From assembly GCF_016862975.1 (NCBI RefSeq), contig NZ_BONZ01000081.1, forward strand, positions 37,566-101,565: a stretch of 64,000 nt of DNA. Reading direction: 5' to 3'. The stretch is from Rugosimonospora africana (GTDB lineage Bacteria; Actinomycetota; Actinomycetes; Mycobacteriales; Micromonosporaceae). This document shows positions 42,134 through 50,591 of this stretch, piece after piece. The first letter of the stretch is position 1. Every line of letters begins with the position of its first letter. The notes under the pieces are model-generated. The model worked only from the letters and a program-made list of their open reading frames with translations. It was not told where the DNA came from and made no database searches. The translations under genes were made by a program, and so were the position numbers.

Positions 42134-43137
42134 GCGCCGGCGTTACGCTGTGCGTCGTGCAGGAGACGCGCCTCGACACCGCTCGGATCCGGGCGGCTCG
42201 CCGGGTCATCGACCCAATCTTCCTCGACACTCCGCTGTACCGCTGCGAGGCACTGGAACCCGACCTCGGGTGCGCGGTGAGCATCAAGCTCGAGACGGCG
42301 AACCCGGTCCGCAGCTTCAAGGCCCGCGGCACCGAGGTCATCGCGACCCAGCTCGCGGACAGTGACTCACGGGCCGTCGTGTGCGCCAGCGCGGGCAACC
42401 TCGGCCAGGCCCTCGCGTGGTCCGGTCGCGGTCGGGGGCTCGACGTCACCGTCGTGGCGTCCCGCTTCGCTCCCGTCGCCAAGCTGGATCGCATCCGCGC
42501 GCTGGGCGCCAGGTTGGAACTGGTGGACGGCGACTTCGACCTGGCCCGCGAGCGGGCGGCGGCCCTCGCGCGGAACGACGGCATCCGGCTGGTCGAAGAC
42601 AGCCTGGACATCGAGACCTGCGAGGGCGCGGCGACCATCGGCCTGGAACTGGTGGACAGCGCGCCGTCGTTCGACACCGTTCTGATCGCTCTCGGCGGCG
42701 GGGCGCTGGCCACCGGCGTGGGTCAGGTGGTGAAGACCGCGGCACCCGGAGTCGAGGTGATCTGCGTCCAGCCGCTGGGCGCACCAGCGATGACCCACTC
42801 GTGGCGGCAGCGGCGCGTCGTCACCACCGACTCGACCAACACCATCGCCGACGGCGTCGCCGGCCGGTGTCCGATCCCGGAGGTCCTGGACGACCTCCTC
42901 CTGGTGGCCGACGACGCCGTCCTGGTCCAGGAGGCGTCGATCATCACCGGCATGCGGCTGCTCCTCCAGCATGCCGGCCTCGTCGTCGAACCATCGGCCG
43001 CGCTCGGTATCGCGGCGATCCTCGAAGACCGCGACCGGTTCGCCGGCCGACACGTGGTCACCATCGTCTGCGGCAGCAACGTCGACGTCGACGCCTATCG
43101 CCGCTGGGTCGGTGCGGCCGCCCACCACGGGGCCTGA
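42130..43137 (+). CDS. PLP-dependent threonine/serine dehydratase-like enzyme
   Basis: A 335-residue fold-type II PLP enzyme. The Schiff-base Lys lies in NPVRSFKARG (near residue 65), the Asn loop is CASAGNLGQAL, and the phosphate-binding loop is ALGGGALATG near residue 195. The C-terminal Ser of the ring-N site may be in VCGSNVD. Substrate could be threonine, serine or a related hydroxy amino acid; no ACT domain is present, so it resembles catabolic threonine dehydratase or serine racemase-like enzymes. The ATG overlaps the membrane-protein stop. Confidence 0.88.
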   Translation: MSAGVTLCVVQETRLDTARIRAARRVIDPIFLDTPLYRCEALEPDLGCAVSIKLETANPVRSFKARGTEVIATQLADSDSRAVVCASAGNLGQALAWSGRGRGLDVTVVASRFAPVAKLDRIRALGARLELVDGDFDLARERAAALARNDGIRLVEDSLDIETCEGAATIGLELVDSAPSFDTVLIALGGGALATGVGQVVKTAAPGVEVICVQPLGAPAMTHSWRQRRVVTTDSTNTIADGVAGRCPIPEVLDDLLLVADDAVLVQEASIITGMRLLLQHAGLVVEPSAALGIAAILEDRDRFAGRHVVTIVCGSNVDVDAYRRWVGAAAHHGA

Positions 43138-43184
43138 CTCACCGACCGACCGGTGAACCTCACCCGGATCGATCCACCGGCGCC

Positions 43185-43243
43185 TGCAACTGGACTGCAA
43201 CGTTCCAACAGTCATTGACGTGCGGAAGTTCCGTCGCAACAAT
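43185..43243 (+). promoter_or_regulatory. Putative RpiR-type operator and promoter of the PL9-like gene
   Basis: TGCAACTGGACTGCA (43185-43199) shares 13 bases (AACTGGACTGCAA) with a site in the divergent promoter of the RpiR-hydrolase regulator. Its ends TGCA/TGCA are symmetrical. TTGACG (43215-43220) and AACAAT (43238-43243) with a 17-bp spacer form a plausible promoter just downstream. Confidence 0.55.
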
Positions 43244-43288
43244 CGATCGACTTGGATGTTATCTCCCCGAGGCCCTGGAGAGTGTGCG

Positions 43289-44620
43289 ATGAGACGTTCC
43301 ACGTTCCTGACGCGTGCGGCCCTGATCTCGGCTGTCGTGGCGGCCCCCGTCGCGATCGTCGCGACATCGACGGGTGTGAGCTGGGCCGCGACCTCCTATT
43401 ACGTCAGCCCGTCCGGGAGTGACAGCGCCGTCGGCACACTGTCCGCACCCTGGAAGTCCATCGCGCACGCGCAATCCGTCGCGGCCGCCGGGGACACCGT
43501 CTACTTCCGTGGCGGCACCTACGCGTACGCCACCGCGACCTCCAGCTGCACCAGCCAGACGGCCACGGTCAACGCGATCGTGCTGAGCAAGAGCGGCAGT
43601 TCGGGCAGCCCGATCAACTACGTGAACTACCCGGGAGAGAAGCCGGTCTTCAACTTCTCCGGCATGACCAACGACTGCCGGATCAAGGGCTTCGACGTCA
43701 CCGGCAGCTACCTCTACCTCAAGGGCCTGGAAGTCACCGGTGTCCGCCAGAACAACAACCTGAACCACGAGTCCTGGGGGATCTGGGTCTCGGGGAGCCA
43801 CAACACGTTCGAGAAGATCGACACCCACAACAACATGGGGCCCGGCCTGTTCATCCAGAACGGCGGGTACAACCTCGTGCTCAACTCGGACTCGCACGAC
43901 AACTACGATCCGAACAGCTCCAGCGGGGCCGGCGAGAACGCCGACGGGTTCGGCGCGCACATCTCGGCCAACAACCCCGGGAACGTGTTCCGCGGCTGCC
44001 GCGCGTGGTGGAACTCCGACGACGGGTTCGACCTCATCAACGCGTACTCGTCGGTCACGATCGAGAACTCGTGGGCGTGGCGCAACGGATACCTGCCGGA
44101 GACGACCACCGCCTCGGGTAACGGCAACGGGTTCAAGGCTGGCGGCTACGGTGGCGGGTACGTGTCCAACGGGGTCAAGCACACCGTGCGTACCTCCGTG
44201 GCGTTCCTCAACCGGTCGGCGGGCTTCTACGCCAACCACCACACGGTGGCTGACGACTTCTTCAACAACACCAGCTACAGCAACGGCGTGGACTACAACA
44301 TGCTGGGCGTCAACTCCAGCGGTGCCGCGGTCGGTCTGGGCAACCTGCGCAACAACGTCGCCTATGTCGGGACGCTGACGTCCAACATGAGCGGTACCAG
44401 CGCTTCGTACAATTCCTGGAACCTGAGCGTCACCATGTCGAACTCGCAGTTCCAGAGCGTGTCCACGTCCGGTTGGAACGTGTCCCGCCAGTCCGACGGC
44501 AGCCTGCCGGTGCTGCCGTACCTGCGGTTGGCGTCGGGCAGCACCTTGATCAACAAGGGCACCAACGTCGGCCTGCCGTACAACGGCTCGGCGCCGGACC
44601 TCGGGGCGTTCGAGTCCTGA
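43289..44620 (+). CDS. Secreted PL9-like right-handed beta-helix protein (polysaccharide lyase)
   Basis: A 443-residue exported protein; the ATG has GGAGAG 8 nt upstream and opens a signal peptide (MRRSTFLTRAALISAVVAAP, cleavage near SWAA). The mature protein begins TSYYVSPSGSDSAVGTLSAP and contains GENADGFGAH, followed by NVFRGCRAWWNSDDGFDL, the characteristic ADGF/NSDDGFD signature of PL9 pectate/rhamnogalacturonan lyases. It probably cuts an acidic plant or microbial polysaccharide outside the cell. The upstream operator-like motif links it to the RpiR-type regulator about 11 kb away. Confidence 0.85.
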   Translation: MRRSTFLTRAALISAVVAAPVAIVATSTGVSWAATSYYVSPSGSDSAVGTLSAPWKSIAHAQSVAAAGDTVYFRGGTYAYATATSSCTSQTATVNAIVLSKSGSSGSPINYVNYPGEKPVFNFSGMTNDCRIKGFDVTGSYLYLKGLEVTGVRQNNNLNHESWGIWVSGSHNTFEKIDTHNNMGPGLFIQNGGYNLVLNSDSHDNYDPNSSSGAGENADGFGAHISANNPGNVFRGCRAWWNSDDGFDLINAYSSVTIENSWAWRNGYLPETTTASGNGNGFKAGGYGGGYVSNGVKHTVRTSVAFLNRSAGFYANHHTVADDFFNNTSYSNGVDYNMLGVNSSGAAVGLGNLRNNVAYVGTLTSNMSGTSASYNSWNLSVTMSNSQFQSVSTSGWNVSRQSDGSLPVLPYLRLASGSTLINKGTNVGLPYNGSAPDLGAFES

Positions 44621-44746
44621 CCCCGGCGTTGGTACCGTCCGACCGCTGGTCTTGCCCTGGCACGAGGTCCTGGCGTAGCGTACTGCTGATCTAGGACGTC
44701 CCACGTCCCGTGTGCGTGCGCACCCACCCTGACGAGAAGAGGACCG

Positions 44747-45724
44747 TTGTTCGTCGACTGGCCGGTAGACCGCCTGCAGAGTTACTTGCCCGCACGCGAC
44801 GAGCCGAAGGACTTCGACGAGTTCTGGGCCACCACCCTCCAGCAGGCGCGTGACGCGCAATGGCCGGCCCAGTTCACCCCGTACGACGCCGGACTGTCCA
44901 CTGTGGATGTCTATGACGTGACCCTCCCCGGCTTCGCGGGCCAGCCGGTGCGCGGCTGGTTTCTGGTACCCCGGCACGCGACGGGCCGGCTGCCCTGCGT
45001 GGTCGAGTACATCGGATACGGCGGCGGACGCGGGCTGCCGCACGAGTGGCTCGTCTGGAGCGCGGCCGGCTACGCCCACCTCGTCATGGACACCCGCGGC
45101 CAGGGCAGCAACGGCTCGCTCGTCGGTGACACGCCCGACCCGGACCCGGTTGGCCTGCCGCAGACACCCGGCTTCATGACCCGCGGGATCGCCGACCCTC
45201 AGCACTACTACTACCGGCGGGTCTTCACCGACGCGGTCCGGGCGGTCGACGCCGCCCGGGCACACCCCCGCGTGGACCCGGACCGGGTGGTCGTCACCGG
45301 CGGCAGCCAGGGCGGCGGCATCACCCTCGCGGTCGCGGGTCTGGTCGACGGGCTCGCCGCCGCGATGCCCGACGTTCCCTTCCTGTGCCACTACCGGCGG
45401 GCCACCGAGATCACCGACGCGTTCCCGTACGGCGAGCTGGTGTCGTACCTCAAGACTCACCGCGGCGACGTCGAGCAGGTGTTCGCGACGTTGGGCTACT
45501 TCGACGGGGTCAACTTCGCCGCCCGTGCGCACGCTCCGACGCGCTTTTCCGTCGCGCTGATGGACAACGTCTGTCCACCCTCGACGGTCTTCGCCGCCTA
45601 CAACCACTACGCGGGTAACGACAAGAACGTCACGGTCTGGCCGTACAACGGGCACGAGGGCGGCGCGGGATTCCAGCGCGGGGACCAGATCCGCTTTCTG
45701 CGCGGGCTCCTGGGCGACGCCTGA
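44747..45724 (+). CDS. CE7 family acetyl esterase (acetylxylan esterase/cephalosporin-C deacetylase type)
   Basis: A 325-residue cytoplasmic esterase starting at TTG with GAAGAGGA just upstream. All three CE7 signatures are present: RGQ in MDTRGQGSNG near residue 120, GSQGG in VVTGGSQGGGIT near 185, and the catalytic His in NGHEGG near 303. CE7 enzymes deacetylate short acetylated oligosaccharides inside the cell. It follows the PL9-like gene, and both neighbours handle polysaccharide, so removal of acetyl groups from imported pectin- or xylan-type oligomers is likely. Confidence 0.9.
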   Translation: MFVDWPVDRLQSYLPARDEPKDFDEFWATTLQQARDAQWPAQFTPYDAGLSTVDVYDVTLPGFAGQPVRGWFLVPRHATGRLPCVVEYIGYGGGRGLPHEWLVWSAAGYAHLVMDTRGQGSNGSLVGDTPDPDPVGLPQTPGFMTRGIADPQHYYYRRVFTDAVRAVDAARAHPRVDPDRVVVTGGSQGGGITLAVAGLVDGLAAAMPDVPFLCHYRRATEITDAFPYGELVSYLKTHRGDVEQVFATLGYFDGVNFAARAHAPTRFSVALMDNVCPPSTVFAAYNHYAGNDKNVTVWPYNGHEGGAGFQRGDQIRFLRGLLGDA

Positions 45725-45792
45725 TCCCTCGAATCCGTGCGACAGCGCCGCTGACCCGGGTCCCCGACCTCAGACCACCCGTGTCCCGCGGA

Positions 45793-45831
45793 ATCGTCGC
45801 CGTCGCCCCGTGCCGGGCAGACGGCGACGAT
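45793..45831. terminator. Bidirectional hairpin terminator
   Basis: ATCGTCGCCGTC (45793-45804) and GACGGCGACGAT (45820-45831) form a perfect 12-bp stem with a 15-nt loop between the convergent esterase and beta-helix genes. Confidence 0.7.
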
Positions 45832-45858
45832 CCCGCGTTTGCTGATGCGTCGGACCGG

Positions 45859-48624
45859 TCAGCTCGACGTGACGCTGATGCCGGAGACGGTGGCCGACCC
45901 GCCGCCGTACAGGCCGGAGAAGACGCCCGTGCCGACTTGTAGGTCGGCGCCCATCACGTCGGTGATGGTGCCGACCTTGTTCCAGGTGCCGCCCGCGAAG
46001 TAGTACCCGGTGAAGCTGTTACCGGTCTTGACCAGTTGCAGCTGTTGCGGGGTCACCGCGGCGGTCGTGGTGGTCACCTGGGTGGTGCCGGGCAGCGTCG
46101 CGTCGCTGCGGTAGGCCATCACGATCTGGTTGTTCGCCTGTACCCGCAGGTTGACTTCCTTGGCGTTGCCTGCGGCCCCGTCGCGGATCATCGGACCGAC
46201 GCCCGCGGCCGGGGTCTTGGCGTCGACGGTCTCGGTCATGGTCACGTTGGTCGCGTTGACGGACCGGTACAGCGAGCTGCCCCGGTCGTCGTTGCTCCAG
46301 ATGTTCCAGCCCGTCGTGACGATCGTGTAGGAGCCGTTGTCCTCGGTGGCGAAGCCGCTGGCCGGTCCGCCGAACTCGTCGGTGTTCAGGTGTCGCAGCG
46401 TCCACCCGGCGGGATCGGTGTAGTTGGCCGGCAGGACGGTGACCATGAACTGGGCGATCGCCGCGTGACCGTCGACGGTGACCCGCGCCTGGACCGCGGT
46501 GGCCCCGGCCTTGAGCCCGTGCAGGGTGCCGTCCGGATCCACGGTCGCGACGCTCGGGTCGGTCGGGGTGTAGACGACGTCATCGGGTACCGGCGAGGTG
46601 CCGTCGCTGGCGACCGTGGTGAGCGGAGTCTTCAGGGTCGCGCCCTCGCCCACGGTGAAGGCACCGGTACCGGCGATAGCCGCCACCAGATACGGGTTCG
46701 TCGTGATGGAGGCGCCCGGGTGCCAGACCGGCGCTCCGTACTGGTACGCGCCGATGGACGGGGTGGCGTCGGTCGATCCGTCGGTGATGCCGGGGATGGC
46801 GACACCGGCGTTACGGGCGGGTGAGTCCGTCTGGAGCGTGAAGTCGCGGTGCGCCGGGTCGACGTACCCGGGGTCGACGCTGGTCGGCAGGTTGTTGTTT
46901 ATCTTCACGTTGTTGGAGGAGGTCTTCGCCTGGTTGGCGCCGATGTTGTTGATGATCTGCGTACCGCTGTCGAACGGCGGGTTGTAGGCGTAGACGCCAC
47001 CGGTGTTGTTGTAGACCTTGTTGCCTTTGCCCGGCGAGTTCATCATGACGGCCGCGCCGTACAGGTACCCGTTGTTCCAGCCGACGTTGTCCCAGACGGT
47101 GGCCAGGCCGGAGCTGCCGTCCAGGTACACGCCGGACATGCCGTACTGGTCGACCAGGGGCATCGGGGTCGCGTCGTGGACCCAGTTGTGGTCGATGGTG
47201 GTGCCGGTCATGTCGAGGTTGCAGCACACGTAGATCGCCCCGGTGTCCACGATCAGGCGACCGAATCCGGAGATGTCGTTGTAGGAGAACGTGTTGTTGC
47301 GGAAGTTGTATGGTCCACCAGTCGGGAACAGGTGCGACTCGACCTGGATGCCGGCGTGGCCGACCCGGTAGATCGTGTTGTGTGAGACGACCTGGTGCTC
47401 GCCGAGCACCGTCACGCCGGCCGTGTAGGTGCCCATGCTGGACATGTCGTGGATGACGTTGTTCGTGACGGTGTTGCCGCCGCCGGTCTGGAACACCCCG
47501 TTGCCGGCGCTGAAGGCGATCTCGCTGTCCTTGAGGGTGTTGCCGGTGCCGTTGAGGATGACGCCGGTGGTGTTGTTGCCGGTGGTGTATGCCGGGGCGC
47601 TGTCGAAGGCCGACACGTACGCCAGGTCCAGTCCGGACAGCACGTCACCGGTGGAGCCGGCACCGGCGGTGATGCTCGCGCCGTGCACGTGGAAGCCCTG
47701 AATGTGGATGTTGCTGGCGTAGCTCAGGTCGAAGGCGTAGGTGCGTTGCTTGGCGCTGACGCGGTTGCCGGGGGCGCTGGTCGACCAGAAGTAGAGCGAG
47801 CCGCCGGCCGGGTCGTAGTACCACTGGTTCGGGGCGGAGAACGCCTCTAGCGAGCCATAGAGGTAGTAGCCGGTCTGGAAGGCCGACACGCCGAGGTTCG
47901 GGGCGGTGGTCAGGGTCACCGATCCCACCTTGGAGGAGGCGACCTTCTGGGTCTGCACCACGTACCAGTGCCGGGTCTGGATCTGTGAGCCGGCCCAGTA
48001 CCCGTCGGGTTGGCTCAGCGCCGGATCGGCCACCGTCACTCCAGTGCTACCGGCCGCCGCGTACTCGACCCTCGGGGTCAGCGAATCGGCGCCGGGGTCG
48101 GGCCACTGGGCCTCGTTGGCGGCGGTCGCGTTGACGAAGACCTGGTTTCCGGCCAGGCCGGGGGCGATCGTCAGCGGCGCCCGGTACATGTTGCCCGCGG
48201 CGACAGCCGTGGCGAACGACGAGTGGGTCAGCCGTGGGTCGGAGGCGGTGATGGCGTCCAGGTCCGCGGCGGTGACCTGCTGCCAGCCGGTCACCGGGTC
48301 GGCGCCCTCGACGGTCACGGTCTGGTGCTGGTACGCCTCGATGGTGATGGGGGCGGCGGCGGTGCCGGAGTTGGGCACGTTGACCGTCTCGCGGTAGGTG
48401 CCGGCGAGCACTTCGCAGGTGTCGCCGGCCAGGGCCAGATCGGCGCAGCGCTGGATCGTGCGCAGCGACTTGCCTGTGCTCGTTCCGCTGTTGCGGTCGT
48501 TGCCGCTCGGCGACACGTAGAACGTGGTTCCCTGGGCCTTCGCGAAGGCCGGCACGGCGAGCAGGCCGACGGCGAGAGCCGAGACGCCAAGGATCACCTT
48601 GGCGCGGGTGAGGATCGTAGGCAC
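45859..48624 (-). CDS. Large secreted right-handed beta-helix protein with Ig-like and C-terminal lectin-like domains
   Basis: A 921-residue exported protein. The signal peptide is clear (LGVSALAVGLLAVPAFA). The mature start TTFYVSPSGNDRNSGTSTGK is that of secreted parallel beta-helix enzymes; helix rungs continue to about residue 610 (GNTVTNNVIHDMSS, NNTFSYNDISGFGRL, TIDHNWVHDAT). An Ig-like BIG2-type domain (VYTPTDPSVATVDPDGTLHG) follows, and the last 190 residues form a jelly-roll module. It is probably a lyase or hydrolase acting on polysaccharide at the cell surface; the exact family is uncertain. It ends an operon with the alpha-barrel enzyme and ABC importer genes. Confidence 0.8.
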   Translation of the reverse strand: MPTILTRAKVILGVSALAVGLLAVPAFAKAQGTTFYVSPSGNDRNSGTSTGKSLRTIQRCADLALAGDTCEVLAGTYRETVNVPNSGTAAAPITIEAYQHQTVTVEGADPVTGWQQVTAADLDAITASDPRLTHSSFATAVAAGNMYRAPLTIAPGLAGNQVFVNATAANEAQWPDPGADSLTPRVEYAAAGSTGVTVADPALSQPDGYWAGSQIQTRHWYVVQTQKVASSKVGSVTLTTAPNLGVSAFQTGYYLYGSLEAFSAPNQWYYDPAGGSLYFWSTSAPGNRVSAKQRTYAFDLSYASNIHIQGFHVHGASITAGAGSTGDVLSGLDLAYVSAFDSAPAYTTGNNTTGVILNGTGNTLKDSEIAFSAGNGVFQTGGGNTVTNNVIHDMSSMGTYTAGVTVLGEHQVVSHNTIYRVGHAGIQVESHLFPTGGPYNFRNNTFSYNDISGFGRLIVDTGAIYVCCNLDMTGTTIDHNWVHDATPMPLVDQYGMSGVYLDGSSGLATVWDNVGWNNGYLYGAAVMMNSPGKGNKVYNNTGGVYAYNPPFDSGTQIINNIGANQAKTSSNNVKINNNLPTSVDPGYVDPAHRDFTLQTDSPARNAGVAIPGITDGSTDATPSIGAYQYGAPVWHPGASITTNPYLVAAIAGTGAFTVGEGATLKTPLTTVASDGTSPVPDDVVYTPTDPSVATVDPDGTLHGLKAGATAVQARVTVDGHAAIAQFMVTVLPANYTDPAGWTLRHLNTDEFGGPASGFATEDNGSYTIVTTGWNIWSNDDRGSSLYRSVNATNVTMTETVDAKTPAAGVGPMIRDGAAGNAKEVNLRVQANNQIVMAYRSDATLPGTTQVTTTTAAVTPQQLQLVKTGNSFTGYYFAGGTWNKVGTITDVMGADLQVGTGVFSGLYGGGSATVSGISVTSS

Positions 48625-48654
48625 GGCACTCCTTAAAGCTTCGACGCTTCGGGT

Positions 48655-50541
48655 TCAGTGCAGGTGCGTGAGCTGTGCCGGAGGGTGGGCGCGCAGCCGG
48701 ATCGACGAGTCGAGCCTGATCGAGGTCGCCGGTGGCAGGTGGACCTGCACGTACGCGCCGTCGACGGTCAGCGCGCCGGGGCGCCGCCGTGGTTGGAGGG
48801 GCACGTTCGGGCCGGACGGCGGCCACGCGTCGGCCGCCTGATCGAAGGTGACGGTGCCGAAGCTGTGCTCGGCGAACGCGCCGGCCTGGACCACGACCCG
48901 GCGGGACCGCACCGGGTCGAGGTTGACCAGTTGGACGGACACCCGGTCGGGGCCGATCCGGTCGACCAGTGCCGCCACGTCGGGCGGAAGCCCGGGCCGG
49001 CCACGCTCGGGGTCGTGGTAGCGCAGCCGGGCGTGCCACAGCCCGCCGTTGTACAGCGGTTGCGGCGCTCCGCACGTGAGTTGGGACAGCGCCTCGGTGA
49101 CCACCGGGTTGAGGTCCTGCCAGTGGTGCAGGTCGTCGGCGCCCGGGCCGGTGTGCGGGTCGGTCGGGTCGGCCCGGATGCGCGCCAGCCGGTGCGCGAC
49201 CACCGCCAGCGCCAGGTGCAGCGCCTGTTCCGGGTAGGCCGGATTCGATCCGGCGAGGTAGGCCAGCCAGGGCTGCTCGTGGCCGGCCTCCTCCTTGCCG
49301 CGTACCGGCTGCGTGTCGCGCCAGCCCGGCCCGGACGGGTACCCGAGCCGGGTCAGCCGGTCGGTGTCGCCCGGGTCCTGGCTGAACTGCCACAGCGCGA
49401 CCGGCAGCGCCATCTGCATGGGCTTGTAGGTGTGCCAGCCGCTGTCGTTGTGCTTGTACGGCACCAGCGTGGCTCCGGTACCACCGTCGGTACGTGCGTG
49501 CGCAAGCACCTGGTCCAGCGGTCCCCGGCCGAGGTCGAGCATCGTCTCGTCCCCGCCGAGCAGCGCCGCGTTGCACGCCGCCACGACGGCGGCGGCGCCG
49601 ACGCTGTGCAGCCCGTGCGGCCAGGCCCACCCGTAGTGCCCGCCGTACCAGCGGCCGCCGAGGTACTCCCCCACCGTGCCGCCCAGGCCCACGTTGTCGG
49701 GCAGGACGCCGCCGCCGGCCCGCATCCGCGCCAGCCAACCACCGGTGTAGCGCAACACCCAGTCGCGGAACTCCGCGCGTCCGGTCAGCAGGTAGGCGTT
49801 GGTGAGCAGGCTCGTGGCGGCCAGGTTGACCGCGGTGTCGCCGCGACCCATCCGCTCGCGCATCTCCTGGCCCATCCGGCCGGCCAGCGCCGGATCGGCC
49901 AGAAGCTGTTCGTAGGAGGTGATGCCGGGGATCCAGTCCAGCGGGAGTCCATAGTAGACGAACACCGGACTCCACGGGAACACCGGCGTTCCGCCGGTCA
50001 GCCCGGCCCGCGGCCCGTCGGCACCGTTGTGCGGCGCCACGATGACGTTGTGCGCCGGGTCGTAGTTGCCCGGAGGGCCGCCCAGGTAGAGCTCGGCAGA
50101 GCGGACCGCCTGTGCGCGTAGCGACTCGTCGTGCGGGTCGGCGAGACACAGGTGGTAGAAGAACAACAGCCCTTCGCCCTGGTGGAACCAGTCGTAGCCG
50201 CGCTCGTGGCCATCGCGGACCATTCCGAGCTCGGTCAACTGCGCGGTCACCCCACGCCAGTGCCGCTTCGCGGCGGCGAGCAGATCGTCGTCCCCGCCGA
50301 GCAGGTACAGCAATGGCCAGTTGAAGAACGGCTCGTAGAAGTCGTCGACCCCGTCGCGGTCGTCCGGTGGCACGCCGAGCCGGCCACGGAACACCAGCCG
50401 GCCGTCGCCCTCGGTGTACCGGTCGGCGAAAGCGCGCCAGGCCCGGTCGAGCACCGTGAACAGCCGCCGTTGCAGCACCGCCCAGGTGGGTGGGGCCGGG
50501 CACGGAAGCGTCGCCTCGATGGTGGGCCAGAGCGCGCTCAC
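48655..50541 (-). CDS. Unrecognised (alpha/alpha)6-barrel-like enzyme
   Basis: A 628-residue protein without a signal peptide. The GTG with AAGGAGGT 4 nt upstream is decisive; the open frame further upstream overlaps the binding-protein gene. It is rich in amphipathic helices with Trp, Tyr, His and acidic residues (FFNWPLLYLLGGDDDLL, GYDWFHQGEGLLFFYHLCL, YGGHYGWAWPHGLHSVGAAA), the look of six-hairpin glycosidases and lyases. The C-terminal 130 residues are beta-rich. I cannot name the family. Between a sugar-binding lipoprotein and a beta-helix enzyme, an intracellular role on imported oligosaccharides is likely. Confidence 0.65.
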   Translation of the reverse strand: MSALWPTIEATLPCPAPPTWAVLQRRLFTVLDRAWRAFADRYTEGDGRLVFRGRLGVPPDDRDGVDDFYEPFFNWPLLYLLGGDDDLLAAAKRHWRGVTAQLTELGMVRDGHERGYDWFHQGEGLLFFYHLCLADPHDESLRAQAVRSAELYLGGPPGNYDPAHNVIVAPHNGADGPRAGLTGGTPVFPWSPVFVYYGLPLDWIPGITSYEQLLADPALAGRMGQEMRERMGRGDTAVNLAATSLLTNAYLLTGRAEFRDWVLRYTGGWLARMRAGGGVLPDNVGLGGTVGEYLGGRWYGGHYGWAWPHGLHSVGAAAVVAACNAALLGGDETMLDLGRGPLDQVLAHARTDGGTGATLVPYKHNDSGWHTYKPMQMALPVALWQFSQDPGDTDRLTRLGYPSGPGWRDTQPVRGKEEAGHEQPWLAYLAGSNPAYPEQALHLALAVVAHRLARIRADPTDPHTGPGADDLHHWQDLNPVVTEALSQLTCGAPQPLYNGGLWHARLRYHDPERGRPGLPPDVAALVDRIGPDRVSVQLVNLDPVRSRRVVVQAGAFAEHSFGTVTFDQAADAWPPSGPNVPLQPRRRPGALTVDGAYVQVHLPPATSIRLDSSIRLRAHPPAQLTHLH

Positions 50542-50591
50542 GCCAACCTCCTTACTGGTGGTGGAAAAGTGGAGAGCAGCAGTCGCGGCGA

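Noticed and set aside
48047..50503. An 818-residue minus-strand open frame bridging two genes
   Set aside because: It is the shadow frame of the alpha-barrel enzyme and the start of the beta-helix gene, very rich in Arg, Ala and Gly.
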